The notes beneath the pieces are model-generated. The model had not been told where the DNA came from and made no database searches. It was given only the letters and a program-made list of their open reading frames with translations. The position numbers and the translations under genes were made by a program. Below are positions 1 through 6,538 of a stretch of 25,903 nucleotides of DNA, piece by piece. Source of the stretch: CAYHSY01 sp964359435 (lineage in GTDB: Bacteria > Patescibacteriota > Minisyncoccia > UBA6257 > JAUSGH01); NCBI GenBank assembly GCA_964359435.1, contig CAYHSY010000003.1, positions 1-25,903 on the forward strand, written 5' to 3'. How positions within the stretch are numbered: position 1 is the stretch's first letter; the number at the start of each line of letters is the position of its first letter.

Positions 1-52
1 AAAGCAGCTGCCTTTTAAGCAGTTGACCATGGTCCGATTCCATGTGGGGGCA
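1..52 (+). tRNA. tRNA-Lys(UUU), 5' end cut by window edge
   Basis: The window opens inside the D arm. A full anticodon arm follows: stem GCTGC/GCAGT with loop CTTTTAA, giving anticodon UUU. Then come a 4-nt variable loop, the T stem CATGG/CCATG with loop TCCGATT, and the acceptor 3' strand TGGGGGC (45-51) with discriminator A52. No CCA is encoded. The missing 5' part (GCCCCCA acceptor, GCTT D stem) can be read from the damaged copy at 69-154. The T loop has C instead of the near-universal U at position 55. Confidence 0.85.
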
Positions 53-90
53 CAAAACTTTACCGCAAGCCCCCATAGCTTAATGGTAAA

Positions 91-106
91 TCCGTCGGCT
101 GACGGA
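91..106. repeat. 16-bp palindrome TCCG-N8-CGGA, copy 1
   Basis: TCCGTCGGCTGACGGA pairs TCCGTC with GACGGA around a GGCT centre. It sits exactly where the intact tRNA-Lys copy has GCAGCTGC. The same outer frame recurs at 120-135 and 10219-10234. Confidence 0.8.
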
Positions 107-119
107 CTTTAAGCAGTTG

Positions 120-135
120 TCCGCCCACTGGCGGA
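120..135. repeat. 16-bp palindrome TCCG-N8-CGGA, copy 2
   Basis: TCCGCCCACTGGCGGA pairs TCCGCC with GGCGGA around a CACT centre, extended by the flanking G and C. It replaces ACCATGGT of the intact tRNA-Lys copy. Confidence 0.8.
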
Positions 136-162
136 CCGATTCCATGTGGGGGCACAAAACTC

Positions 163-195
163 AACGGCTCAACGGTAGGCGTCCGTTGAGCCGTT
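163..195 (-). terminator. Hairpin downstream of dnaJ, likely terminator
   Basis: A perfect 13-bp stem (AACGGCTCAACGG at 163-175, CCGTTGAGCCGTT at 183-195) surrounds a 7-nt loop. Read on the minus strand it is followed after three bases by TTTT. It lies about 43 bp beyond the dnaJ stop, so it is a plausible end of the heat-shock operon. The T run is short, so termination may be weak. It may also stop transcription coming from the tRNA side. Confidence 0.55.
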
Positions 196-237
196 CAAAA
201 GGCCATTAATAAAGGCGTGTTTCCGGGCGCGTTACAA

Positions 238-1293
238 CTAGCTCCCTAAGTCCTCCAATTTCTTGCGGACGGATGAACTAAGTTTTTTCGGTGTTTTGAC
301 TTCCAGATCCACATACAAATCTCCCCTACCCCAACCGCTAAAGCGCGGCATACCTTCGCCTGTAATTTTCAATTTATTTTTCAAATTAAAATCCTCCGGG
401 ATGACGGCTTCTATTTTTTTGCCGGAAAGGGTTTCGACGGCCATCGCCTTGCCCAGCAAAATATCCAGCAGTGGCACCACCCGCCTCATCACCAAATCAT
501 CGCCGACCCGGGCAAAAACCGGATGCGGTTTGACGCGCACGCCCAAATACAAGTCCCCGGCCACCGCGCCCCGTTCGCCCGCCTCGCCCAAGCCGGAAAT
601 TTTAATGATCTGTCCATCAGAGATACCCGGAGCCAGAGTCACCTCCGTTTCGCGCACGCCTTTGACGCGACCGCCGCCGCAGAACGCGCAAATCTTTTTG
701 GGAATTTTCCCGAGCCCGGAGCATTTGCCGCAAGTCCTGACCCGCGAAAACGCGCCAAAAAAACTGCTGCGAATTTCCCGGATTTCTCCCCGACCGTCGC
801 AAGCGGCACAGACAGTGAAGCCCTCTTTGGGAAAATGACCCTGCCCGCCGCACGTTTCGCAACGCACCAGCGTACCGATCCGCAAAGGTTTTTTGACGCC
901 GCGAAAGGCCTCTTCGAGCGAGATGTCGATCCTTGTTTCCAAGTCCGAGCCGCGATAAGTTTTCCGTTCGCCGGATGAACCGCCAAATCCAAAACCGAAG
1001 ACGTCGCCAAAAATATCCCCCAAATCGCCAAACTGCGAAGGGTCAAAATTAAAACCGCCAAAACCGCCCGGACTGCCCGCGCCGTCGAAGGTCCGGCCAA
1101 AACGGTCGTACTGCGAACGTTTTTCCTTGCTGCCCAAAACCTGATAGGCCTCGTTGATTTCTTTGAACTTCTGCTCGTTGCCACCGGCTTTGTCGGGATG
1201 ATATTGATGAGCAAGTTTGCGATAGGCCTTTTTTACGTCTTCGTCCGAGGTATTTTTTTCGATGCCCAGAACACGGTAATAATCTTTGCTCAT
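238..1293 (-). CDS. dnaJ: Chaperone protein DnaJ (Hsp40)
   Basis: This is the co-chaperone that stimulates DnaK ATPase activity and delivers unfolded substrates; it is cytoplasmic. The 351-residue protein has the full type I layout: an N-terminal J domain with HPD at residues 32-34, a Gly/Phe-rich linker, four CxxCxGxG-type zinc motifs (CETCGGQG, CAACDGRG, CGKCSGLG, CAFCGGGR) and a C-terminal substrate-binding region. The frame stays open for 27 codons upstream of the chosen start, but DnaJ proteins begin at MSKDYY, so the ATG at 1293 is used. That ATG overlaps the TGA of the upstream membrane-protein gene (ATGA), which suggests translational coupling. It is the last gene of the hrcA operon. 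The final zinc repeat is slightly degenerate (GGGR instead of GxG). Confidence 0.97.
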   Translation of the reverse strand: MSKDYYRVLGIEKNTSDEDVKKAYRKLAHQYHPDKAGGNEQKFKEINEAYQVLGSKEKRSQYDRFGRTFDGAGSPGGFGGFNFDPSQFGDLGDIFGDVFGFGFGGSSGERKTYRGSDLETRIDISLEEAFRGVKKPLRIGTLVRCETCGGQGHFPKEGFTVCAACDGRGEIREIRSSFFGAFSRVRTCGKCSGLGKIPKKICAFCGGGRVKGVRETEVTLAPGISDGQIIKISGLGEAGERGAVAGDLYLGVRVKPHPVFARVGDDLVMRRVVPLLDILLGKAMAVETLSGKKIEAVIPEDFNLKNKLKITGEGMPRFSGWGRGDLYVDLEVKTPKKLSSSVRKKLEDLGS

Positions 1294-2213
1294 ATACTCA
1301 AGCTTTCTTTTTGAATATCCTCCGTGGTGACAGTCAGGAAACCGATCGCGAGCAGGCCTTTGTACAACAACCATACCAGGAGGGCGACCGGGAAGGTAAA
1401 CAAAAATCCAAAACCCTTAATGGTCAAAAATACCAAAACGCCGAAGCCGGCACGCATGGGCGTTTTGAAATTTTCGGGGACAGCGGACAACCGGAGATTC
1501 AAGGCGCGGCGCAAACCGCTCTGCACCGATTCCTGAGGCGAAATCCGCGTTTGCAAAAATTCCGACAGCGTCCCGAAGACCTGGCCTTCGCTTTGGTTCA
1601 ATAATTCTCTCCGCGCCGCTTCCGGCAAGGCGGAGAGCTCCGGCGGCAGACGGGATTCCACGGCCGCGCGGACGGCGGCACGAAAACTCATATCAAAAGA
1701 AAAGCCCGGGATCAGTCCGGACAACGCCGTTTCACTGGGGCCGACCAGGTTCCGAAAAGCGCTCTCGGAAAAAGCCAGATCGCCAGTCGCAAAGGACGAC
1801 GTGTAAAGAATGGCGGCAAATACGGCGAAGCCGGTGAACATCAGGGGCAGCATGGATCGCCCGACCCGCGCGGGCGCGGGCGCCATAAGCCCCGAACTCA
1901 AAACCCGGCCACGGAAAGCGGCAGCCAAAAATGCGGCGTAAAACAAAGCGGCGGCGAGAAGCATTGGCAACGAAAAACTCGGCGCGGCCGAGAGCGCAAA
2001 AGCCGCGGCGTTACCCAAGACCAGCAAGGACAGCAGGCCTTTTTCTCTGATCACTTGCGCTTCAAGAGCCACGGCGGCCAAGGCCGAAAGACCGAACGCC
2101 ACAAAAGTTATAAGCGATTCTCCGCCGGCCGAAGAACGATACGCCAAGCCGGCACCCAAAAACAAGGCGGCCGACGCAACCCCCACAATGCCCAATTTGA
2201 GATTAGTGTTCAT
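1290..2213 (-). CDS. Unknown multi-pass membrane protein in the dnaK-dnaJ operon
   Basis: I do not recognise the family. The 307-residue protein has about six hydrophobic segments: several in the first 110 residues, one near 120-140 and a strong pair near 255-295. A hydrophilic stretch of about 110 residues lies between the fifth segment and the last pair and contains many Arg, Glu and Ser. It is rich in Ala and Leu. The gene starts 12 bp after the dnaK stop and overlaps the dnaJ start by 4 bp, so it is part of the heat-shock transcription unit and is probably co-expressed with dnaK and dnaJ. No clear SD is visible. A role in membrane stress or in anchoring the chaperone is only a guess from position. 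Confidence 0.85.
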   Translation of the reverse strand: MNTNLKLGIVGVASAALFLGAGLAYRSSAGGESLITFVAFGLSALAAVALEAQVIREKGLLSLLVLGNAAAFALSAAPSFSLPMLLAAALFYAAFLAAAFRGRVLSSGLMAPAPARVGRSMLPLMFTGFAVFAAILYTSSFATGDLAFSESAFRNLVGPSETALSGLIPGFSFDMSFRAAVRAAVESRLPPELSALPEAARRELLNQSEGQVFGTLSEFLQTRISPQESVQSGLRRALNLRLSAVPENFKTPMRAGFGVLVFLTIKGFGFLFTFPVALLVWLLYKGLLAIGFLTVTTEDIQKESLSI

Positions 2214-2225
2214 CTTTTAATTCTA

Positions 2226-4106
2226 CTACTTTGCCTCCGGCGCGCCCGGACCCTCGGCGCCGCCTTCGGCATCCGGGCCTTTTTGATACATGGCTGAACC
2301 GATTTTTTGAATCTCGGCGGAGAGCGCTTCAACGGCTGACCGGATAGCCCCAAGATCATTGCCGTCCTTAACTTTTTTAACGGCTTCGATTTTTTCGGTG
2401 ATGGATGTTTTGATTTCGGCCGGAACTTTGTCACCGGCATCCTTCAAGGCCTTTTCGGCGGCATAAACCAGTTGCTCGGCTTTATTTTTTTCTTCCACAA
2501 GCTCCCGTTTTTGCCGATCTTCTTCCGCGTGCGAGGCGGCTTCTTTTTTCAAACGCTCAACTTCATCTTTGGACAAGCTCGTCGAGGCCTCAATACGCAC
2601 GGTCTGCACTTTGCCCGTGGCTTTGTCTTTAGCGGAAACGGACAGAATACCGTTAGCATCGATGTCAAAAGTCACCTCCACTTGCGGCGTGCCACGCGGC
2701 GCGGGCGGAATGCCATCCAACATGAAACGCGCCAAGGTCTTGTTGTCGGTCGCCATTTCCCGCTCACCCTGAAGCACATGAATTTCTACCGACGGCTGGT
2801 TGTCGGCCGCAGTCGAGAAAACCTGCGATTTGGAAGTCGGCACTGTGGTGTTTTTATCGATCAAACGCGTAAAAACGCCGCCCAAAGTTTCAATGCCAAG
2901 GGCTAAGGGTGTTACGTCCAAAAGCAAAACATCTTTCACTTCGCCCTCGGTTTTGCGGCCTTCAACTTTCGCCGCCAAGATTTCGCCTTGTACGGCGGCC
3001 CCAAGCGCCACCACTTCGTCCGGATTTACTCCCTGGTGCGGGTCTTTGCCGAACATTTTTTTGACCGCTGCGACCATGGCCGGCATACGCGTCTGACCGC
3101 CGACCAAAATCACCTCGTCAATATCGGACATCTTCAATCCCGCTTCTTGGACGGTTTTCTTGGTGAGCTCAATGGATCGCTCAATCATGTCAGCCACCAA
3201 TTCTTCCAGTTTGGCGCGAGTAAGTTTAATCTCAAAATGCTTCGGGCCTTCCGGCGAGGAGCTGATATAAGGCAGGTTAATTTCCGCCTCCAGCGAGGTG
3301 GACAGTTCATGCTTGGCGCGTTCGGCGGCTTCTTTAAGCCGTTGGACAGCCAACGCGTCCTTGGAAATATCTATGCCTTCGCGCTTTTTATATTCGGCGA
3401 CAAGGTACTCGTTAATGCGTTTGTCAAAATCATCACCGCCCAAATGAGTGTCGCCGCCGGTCGCGCGCACTTCGATGGTGTTGTCGGCAATTTCCAAAAC
3501 CGAAACGTCAAAGGTGCCGCCGCCGAAATCGTAGACCACCACTTGTTCGTTTTTGGCTTTGTTAAGGCCGTAAGCCAAGGCCGCCGCCGTCGGCTCGTTG
3601 ATGATGCGATGCACTTTAAGGCCCGCGATTTCACCCGCGTTTTTGGTGGCCTGCCTCTGGCTGTCGTCGAAGTAAGCCGGAACAGTAATGACCGCGCCGT
3701 CAATTTTTTCACCCAACCGCGCTTCGGCGTCGGCTTTCAATTTGGCTAAAACCATAGCCGAAATTTCTTCCGGCTTATACCACTCTTCGCCCATTTTCAC
3801 CTCCACGCCGCCGGCATTGGATCCGCGAATTTCATATGGCAGCCATTTTTTGTCGTTCTGCACTTCCGGATCGGAAAATTTTCGGCCGATCAGACGCTTA
3901 ACCGAAAAAATAGTATTTTTGGGATTCACACTCCCCTGCCGCTTGGCCAAAAGTCCGATAATCCGTTCGTTGGCTTTGGAAATGGCCGCGATGGAAGGCG
4001 TGGTGCGGTTGCCTTCGGAATTTTCCAAAATTTTAGTTGTGCCGCCCGCGACTACCGCGACCGCAGAATTAGTTGTACCCAAGTCAATGCCGATAATTTT
4101 ACTCAT
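2226..4106 (-). CDS. dnaK: Chaperone protein DnaK (Hsp70)
   Basis: This is the ATP-dependent Hsp70 chaperone that folds and protects cytoplasmic proteins together with DnaJ and GrpE. At 626 residues it has the normal length. The nucleotide-binding domain opens with GIDLGTTNS (residues 5-13) and contains IINEPTAAALAYG and VYDFGGGTFDVS. The substrate-binding domain and the charged helical lid follow, ending in a Gly/Ala/Pro-rich tail. The stop is a doubled TAG. The gap from grpE is 88 bp and is filled with a GTCCGA/TCGGAC-rich low-complexity repeat. I see no SD and no second CIRCE, so heat control probably comes from the CIRCE before hrcA. Confidence 0.98.
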   Translation of the reverse strand: MSKIIGIDLGTTNSAVAVVAGGTTKILENSEGNRTTPSIAAISKANERIIGLLAKRQGSVNPKNTIFSVKRLIGRKFSDPEVQNDKKWLPYEIRGSNAGGVEVKMGEEWYKPEEISAMVLAKLKADAEARLGEKIDGAVITVPAYFDDSQRQATKNAGEIAGLKVHRIINEPTAAALAYGLNKAKNEQVVVYDFGGGTFDVSVLEIADNTIEVRATGGDTHLGGDDFDKRINEYLVAEYKKREGIDISKDALAVQRLKEAAERAKHELSTSLEAEINLPYISSSPEGPKHFEIKLTRAKLEELVADMIERSIELTKKTVQEAGLKMSDIDEVILVGGQTRMPAMVAAVKKMFGKDPHQGVNPDEVVALGAAVQGEILAAKVEGRKTEGEVKDVLLLDVTPLALGIETLGGVFTRLIDKNTTVPTSKSQVFSTAADNQPSVEIHVLQGEREMATDNKTLARFMLDGIPPAPRGTPQVEVTFDIDANGILSVSAKDKATGKVQTVRIEASTSLSKDEVERLKKEAASHAEEDRQKRELVEEKNKAEQLVYAAEKALKDAGDKVPAEIKTSITEKIEAVKKVKDGNDLGAIRSAVEALSAEIQKIGSAMYQKGPDAEGGAEGPGAPEAK

Positions 4107-4115
4107 ATTGATTGT

Positions 4116-4187
4116 CCGAGGTCAGAGGTCGGGAGACGGATGTAGAAATTCAGTCATCGGTCTTCCGTCATCTGTCGTCGGACGCTA
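4116..4187. repeat. GA/CT-rich imperfect repeat between dnaK and grpE
   Basis: The spacer consists of short imperfect units such as GAGGTCAGAGGTCGG and TCATCGGTCTTCCGTCATC, and it begins and ends with GTCCGA and TCGGAC (inverted to each other). It looks like a degenerate dispersed intergenic element, not a regulatory site of known type. Confidence 0.45.
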
Positions 4188-4194
4188 TTTTGTT

Positions 4195-4668
4195 TTATTT
4201 GCTAATTTTGACTCTTGCCGGCCGGACGACTGTGCCGTGCAACGCGTAGCCCTTTTCAATTTCTTCAACTATAGTTCCGGGCGGGCTTTCCGATTCAACC
4301 TCCATCAGGGCCTCGTGGCGCGCGGGGTCAAAACCGTCGCCAATCTTCACTTGAATCTGTTCCAAGCCGTTTTTATGCAAGGCGTCGGCGAGCTGGGAAC
4401 GAATTATTTGTATACCCTTTGAAGTAGCGTCCTCCTTCGCTTTGGCTTCGGCGGACAAAGCCAAATCAAAACTATCGAGCACCACTATCAAATTCTTGAT
4501 GAAATCTTTGTTGGCAAATTTTATCACTTCTTCAAACCGCTTGGCTTCGTCTTTTTGATGATTTATGAGATCGGCCTTGGCGCGTTTCCAACCGCTCAAA
4601 TATTCTTCGGCTTGAGCTTGGCACTTTTTCAAATCGTCTTCGGGTAAATTGTTTTGTGGTTCATCCAT
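4195..4668 (-). CDS. grpE: Nucleotide exchange factor GrpE
   Basis: GrpE releases ADP from DnaK and so drives the chaperone cycle. The 157-residue protein has an N-terminal charged coiled coil (residues 10-55). Helices containing FIKNLIVVLDSFDLAL and the C-terminal beta domain with GDGFDPARHEALM and the ending GTVVRPARVKISK follow; these are diagnostic of the family. It is shorter than the E. coli protein because the acidic N-terminal tail is trimmed. It lies between hrcA (116 bp upstream) and dnaK. No SD precedes the ATG. Confidence 0.96.
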   Translation of the reverse strand: MDEPQNNLPEDDLKKCQAQAEEYLSGWKRAKADLINHQKDEAKRFEEVIKFANKDFIKNLIVVLDSFDLALSAEAKAKEDATSKGIQIIRSQLADALHKNGLEQIQVKIGDGFDPARHEALMEVESESPPGTIVEEIEKGYALHGTVVRPARVKISK

Positions 4669-4703
4669 AATATTAATTAAAAATGCAAAAATCAGAATGT
4701 CAT

Positions 4704-4729
4704 GCCTTCGGCAGATCTCCCGAAGGGAG
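4704..4729. repeat. Hairpin in the hrcA-grpE spacer
   Basis: CCTTCGG and CCGAAGG form a 7-bp stem around an 8-nt loop, flanked by GTCAT and ATGAC, which are also inverted. It lies inside A-rich repeat DNA on both sides. No T run follows in either direction, so I treat it as a repeat element and not a terminator. Confidence 0.5.
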
Positions 4730-4784
4730 ACAAAATGACAAATTAAAATTTAAAATTTAAATGCGCTTCCTTATTTTTAATTTA

Positions 4785-5525
4785 TTATCTGTCATTTTGA
4801 TATTTGATATTTGATTTTTTATTTTTAAATCCATCGCGAATGGATTTAAATATTTTCAATGGTTTTTTGTAGTCCATTCTTTTCGGTCCCACGGCGATGA
4901 GGAGCAAGGGCTCCCCGTCTATTTCATAACTATCGGCGATGACCGCGAGATGCGGGCTTTGGGTAATCGGACTCTTCCTACCTATATATACCTGCGGCGA
5001 TTCGCCCGATTGGAGAGACCCGGCAAATTTTTCCACTCTTTCATTAAGCCGTTCAAAGTCATGAACGATTTCCAAAAATTCCTCGCGGCGATTCAGGTCC
5101 AACTGCGAACAAAGTTCTTCAAAGCCGCTCTTATAAAAGGAACCGCTGTCCGATTCGTAGCCGACGGCGAGCGTACCCAATTCGTCCGAAAGATCATCCA
5201 CCGCTTCATCCGTGCGGCGATGCAAAAGTTCTTCTAACAACGAATCGCGGAGGGAGACAAGGCCGCCCAGAGTTTGGCCAAACATTTCCCCGATAAGTTG
5301 GTTTACAAAAAATTCATAGCCCTGCTCCGTCGGCACGCGGCCGCCGGAGGTGTGCGGCTGGTCCAGGTAGCCGCTTTCGGTCAGACGCAAAAGCTCACCG
5401 CGGATGCTCGCGGATTTGATGCCAAAATCGTGGGCTTCATAGAGTTCTTTGGAAGACACCGGTTCGCCGGTGGCTATGAAATCCCGAACAGAGGCCAAGA
5501 GAATTTTGAGGGTTCTTTCGTCCAT
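4785..5525 (-). CDS. hrcA: Heat-inducible transcription repressor HrcA
   Basis: HrcA binds CIRCE operators and represses class I heat-shock genes. The N-terminal winged helix (residues 1-75) is typical: TGEPVSSKELYE, SASIRGELLRLTESGYLDQPHTSGGRVPT. A shortened GAF-like core ends with the family signature of a Gly-Pro-Lys-Arg-Met-x-Tyr segment. At 246 residues it is well below the usual length of about 340, with the loss in the middle domain. The last residues (KNKKSNIKYQNDR) are encoded by an A-rich dispersed repeat that also occurs at 6507-6538, so the natural C-terminus has been rebuilt by repeat sequence. The -10 box ends 7 nt before the ATG, predicting a leaderless mRNA. Confidence 0.95.
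   Translation of the reverse strand: MDERTLKILLASVRDFIATGEPVSSKELYEAHDFGIKSASIRGELLRLTESGYLDQPHTSGGRVPTEQGYEFFVNQLIGEMFGQTLGGLVSLRDSLLEELLHRRTDEAVDDLSDELGTLAVGYESDSGSFYKSGFEELCSQLDLNRREEFLEIVHDFERLNERVEKFAGSLQSGESPQVYIGRKSPITQSPHLAVIADSYEIDGEPLLLIAVGPKRMDYKKPLKIFKSIRDGFKNKKSNIKYQNDR
4791..4828. repeat. A/T-rich dispersed repeat, copy 1
   Basis: A GTCATTTTGATATTTGAT unit followed by T-rich sequence ending TTTATTTTTAA. Apart from one short internal duplication it matches 6507-6538 throughout. It overlaps the hrcA 3' end. Related A-rich stretches occur at 4675-4765, 5572-5625 and 13350-13375. Confidence 0.7.
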
Positions 5526-5532
5526 TGTTTCA

Positions 5533-5562
5533 AGTATATAAAAATTGGCACTCTCGTGTCAA
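5533..5562 (-). promoter_or_regulatory. hrcA operon promoter (leaderless geometry)
   Basis: On the minus strand a perfect -35 TTGACA (5562-5557) is followed by an 18-bp spacer and -10 TATACT (5538-5533). The A of the hrcA ATG (5525) lies 7 nt after the -10 box, just where transcription should begin. The -35 hexamer lies inside the CIRCE spacer, so HrcA binding would directly block RNA polymerase. Confidence 0.8.
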
Positions 5563-5571
5563 GAGTGCCAG
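5545..5571. promoter_or_regulatory. CIRCE operator for HrcA
   Basis: TTGGCACTC, 9-nt spacer, GAGTGCCAG. This differs from the consensus TTAGCACTC-N9-GAGTGCTAA by one compensated change in each arm (A to G, T to C) and by the last base. It overlaps the -35 box of the hrcA promoter and is the only CIRCE seen in the window, implying a single operator for the whole hrcA-grpE-dnaK-dnaJ unit. Confidence 0.92.
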
Positions 5572-5662
5572 AATGCAATTCAAAAATCAAAATACAAAAA
5601 TCAAAATAACAATGCAAAATTAAAAATGTTTAGTTTCTGAACGGAGTCGAAAAACTACAAAC

Positions 5663-5689
5663 AAAAAAACTCCGCGCGTGAGCGTGGAG
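5663..5689 (-). terminator. Intrinsic terminator of the 5690-6250 gene
   Basis: On the minus strand an 8-bp stem (CTCCACGC/GCGCGGAG with one mismatch) and TCAC loop are followed by seven Ts (5669-5663). It starts one base after the stop codon of the upstream gene. Confidence 0.85.
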
Positions 5690-6250
5690 CTAATCCTGCT
5701 TGCGAAAGGCGAGGAAATGATAGCGTGGATCCCACCAGTTATTACGGAAATCCAACTCAACGCCACGAGCAAGATTGCCGCCGATCAAATGAACGATAAA
5801 GCGATCACCAACTGAGTCAGACCAAAAAGAACCCACCGCAAAGATTTGGTATTTCCTCTGCTCTTCTGGATGCTTAGTCCCAAAAGCCAGGAGTTCGGGT
5901 AATGTTCCGGGACGAAGATTCCGGCGATTTAGGATTTTTAACACATCCTCGATCCTGACTATTTTATCAAAATGAAGAATGACGGCTTCCAGTTTTTCAG
6001 AACCTGATTTGTCTGATGGCATCGGGAAGTTGACGCAGTTTATGTCAGAAGTTACCCGGTCATACTTCCCTTCTATTATCATTTCTTCGAGGGTTTTAGA
6101 GTAATCCACCGTGATCGGGTAACGGCCGTCTTCGATGAGATGGACGGCCCAGAAATAGTCATGGATTTTGTAGGTCGCGAGAGAAAGTAGAATCATCCCG
6201 ATCAACAGAGTTCGGAGCGAGAAGTTCCATCTTTTCTTGGGTTCGGCCAC
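5690..6250 (-). CDS. Membrane-anchored protein of an apparent Patescibacteria family
   Basis: The function is unknown. The 186-residue product has a basic N-terminus, one membrane segment (about residues 11-30) and a soluble domain that would lie outside the membrane. The soluble part has a recognisable pattern: YPITVDYSKTLEEMI, GKYDRV.SDIN, FP, ILHFDK, LPELLAFG, a short Q-x-x-x-I run ending GSFW, and a final W....HFLAF. From memory this pattern belongs to a protein family that occurs in many copies in Parcubacteria, usually without the membrane anchor; I cannot verify this here. The start is GTG at 6250, preceded by AAAGGA with a 7-nt spacing, and the stop is followed at once by a strong terminator. 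It therefore looks like a self-contained single-gene unit. Confidence 0.85.
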   Translation of the reverse strand: MAEPKKRWNFSLRTLLIGMILLSLATYKIHDYFWAVHLIEDGRYPITVDYSKTLEEMIIEGKYDRVTSDINCVNFPMPSDKSGSEKLEAVILHFDKIVRIEDVLKILNRRNLRPGTLPELLAFGTKHPEEQRKYQIFAVGSFWSDSVGDRFIVHLIGGNLARGVELDFRNNWWDPRYHFLAFRKQD

Positions 6251-6308
6251 GGCACGATCCTTTCAAGTCGAGTTTTCAAACAGCCGTATACAAATGAACA
6301 CGAGTAGT

Positions 6309-6340
6309 AAAAAAATCGAAATCGGCTTTTAGGCCGATTT
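6309..6340 (-). terminator. Intrinsic terminator after the small coiled-coil ORF
   Basis: On the minus strand AAATCGGC/GCCGATTT forms an 8-bp stem closed by a short loop, followed by CGA and seven Ts. It overlaps the stop codon of the 6329-6454 ORF and is consistent with a real transcript ending here. Confidence 0.8.
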
Positions 6341-6454
6341 TAACTGCTTGGCGTGCAAGAGTTTTTCTAAGCGAGTGACGCGTTCTTTTAATAATTCAAA
6401 TTCTTGCAAAGTAGGCATTTCCTTTAACCTCTTCTTAATGTCTGTCAATTCCAT
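6329..6454 (-). CDS. Small coiled-coil protein, unknown
   Basis: A 41-residue ORF beginning MELTDIKKRLKEMPTLQEF and continuing as an amphipathic helix with leucines at heptad spacing (LLKERVTRLEKLL). The frame is open for another 19 codons upstream (to 6511), but that extension is encoded by A/T-rich dispersed repeat, so the inner ATG is preferred. It lies downstream of the pilin-like gene on the same strand and ends in a strong terminator, which supports its being expressed. No family recognised. Confidence 0.5.
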   Translation of the reverse strand: MELTDIKKRLKEMPTLQEFELLKERVTRLEKLLHAKQLKSA

Positions 6455-6506
6455 TCCGATAGCGATAAAATTAAGGGAACCGTTTTTAAATTTTAATTTT
6501 TGATTT

Positions 6507-6538
6507 GTCATTTTGATATTTGATTTTTTATTTTTAAG
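6507..6538. repeat. A/T-rich dispersed repeat, copy 2
   Basis: Matches 4791-4828 apart from a 7- to 8-bp internal duplication present there. It fills the space between the pilin-like gene stop (6539) and the small coiled-coil ORF. Confidence 0.7.

Larger units (their letters stand above)
69..154 (+). pseudogene. tRNA-Lys pseudogene with two palindrome replacements
   Basis: This is a second copy of the same tRNA gene, with intact acceptor strands (GCCCCCA at 69-75, TGGGGGC at 147-153). Aligned with the copy at 1-52, the 8-bp palindrome GCAGCTGC is replaced by the 16-bp palindrome TCCGTCGGCTGACGGA (91-106). The 8-bp palindrome ACCATGGT is replaced by TCCGCCCACTGGCGGA (120-135). The anticodon loop also has one T fewer. 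The replacements remove the 3' strand of the D stem, the 5' strand of the anticodon stem and the 5' strand of the T stem, so a normal cloverleaf cannot form. It is most likely non-functional. Confidence 0.75.

Noticed and set aside
69..154. Second tRNA as a functional class II tRNA with a long variable arm
   Set aside because: The inserted palindromes destroy the D, anticodon and T stems, and no 7-nt anticodon loop with a 5-bp stem can be drawn.
523..978. Plus-strand ORFs across dnaJ and dnaK
   Set aside because: They are antisense shadows of strongly conserved genes and have no ribosome sites or family features.
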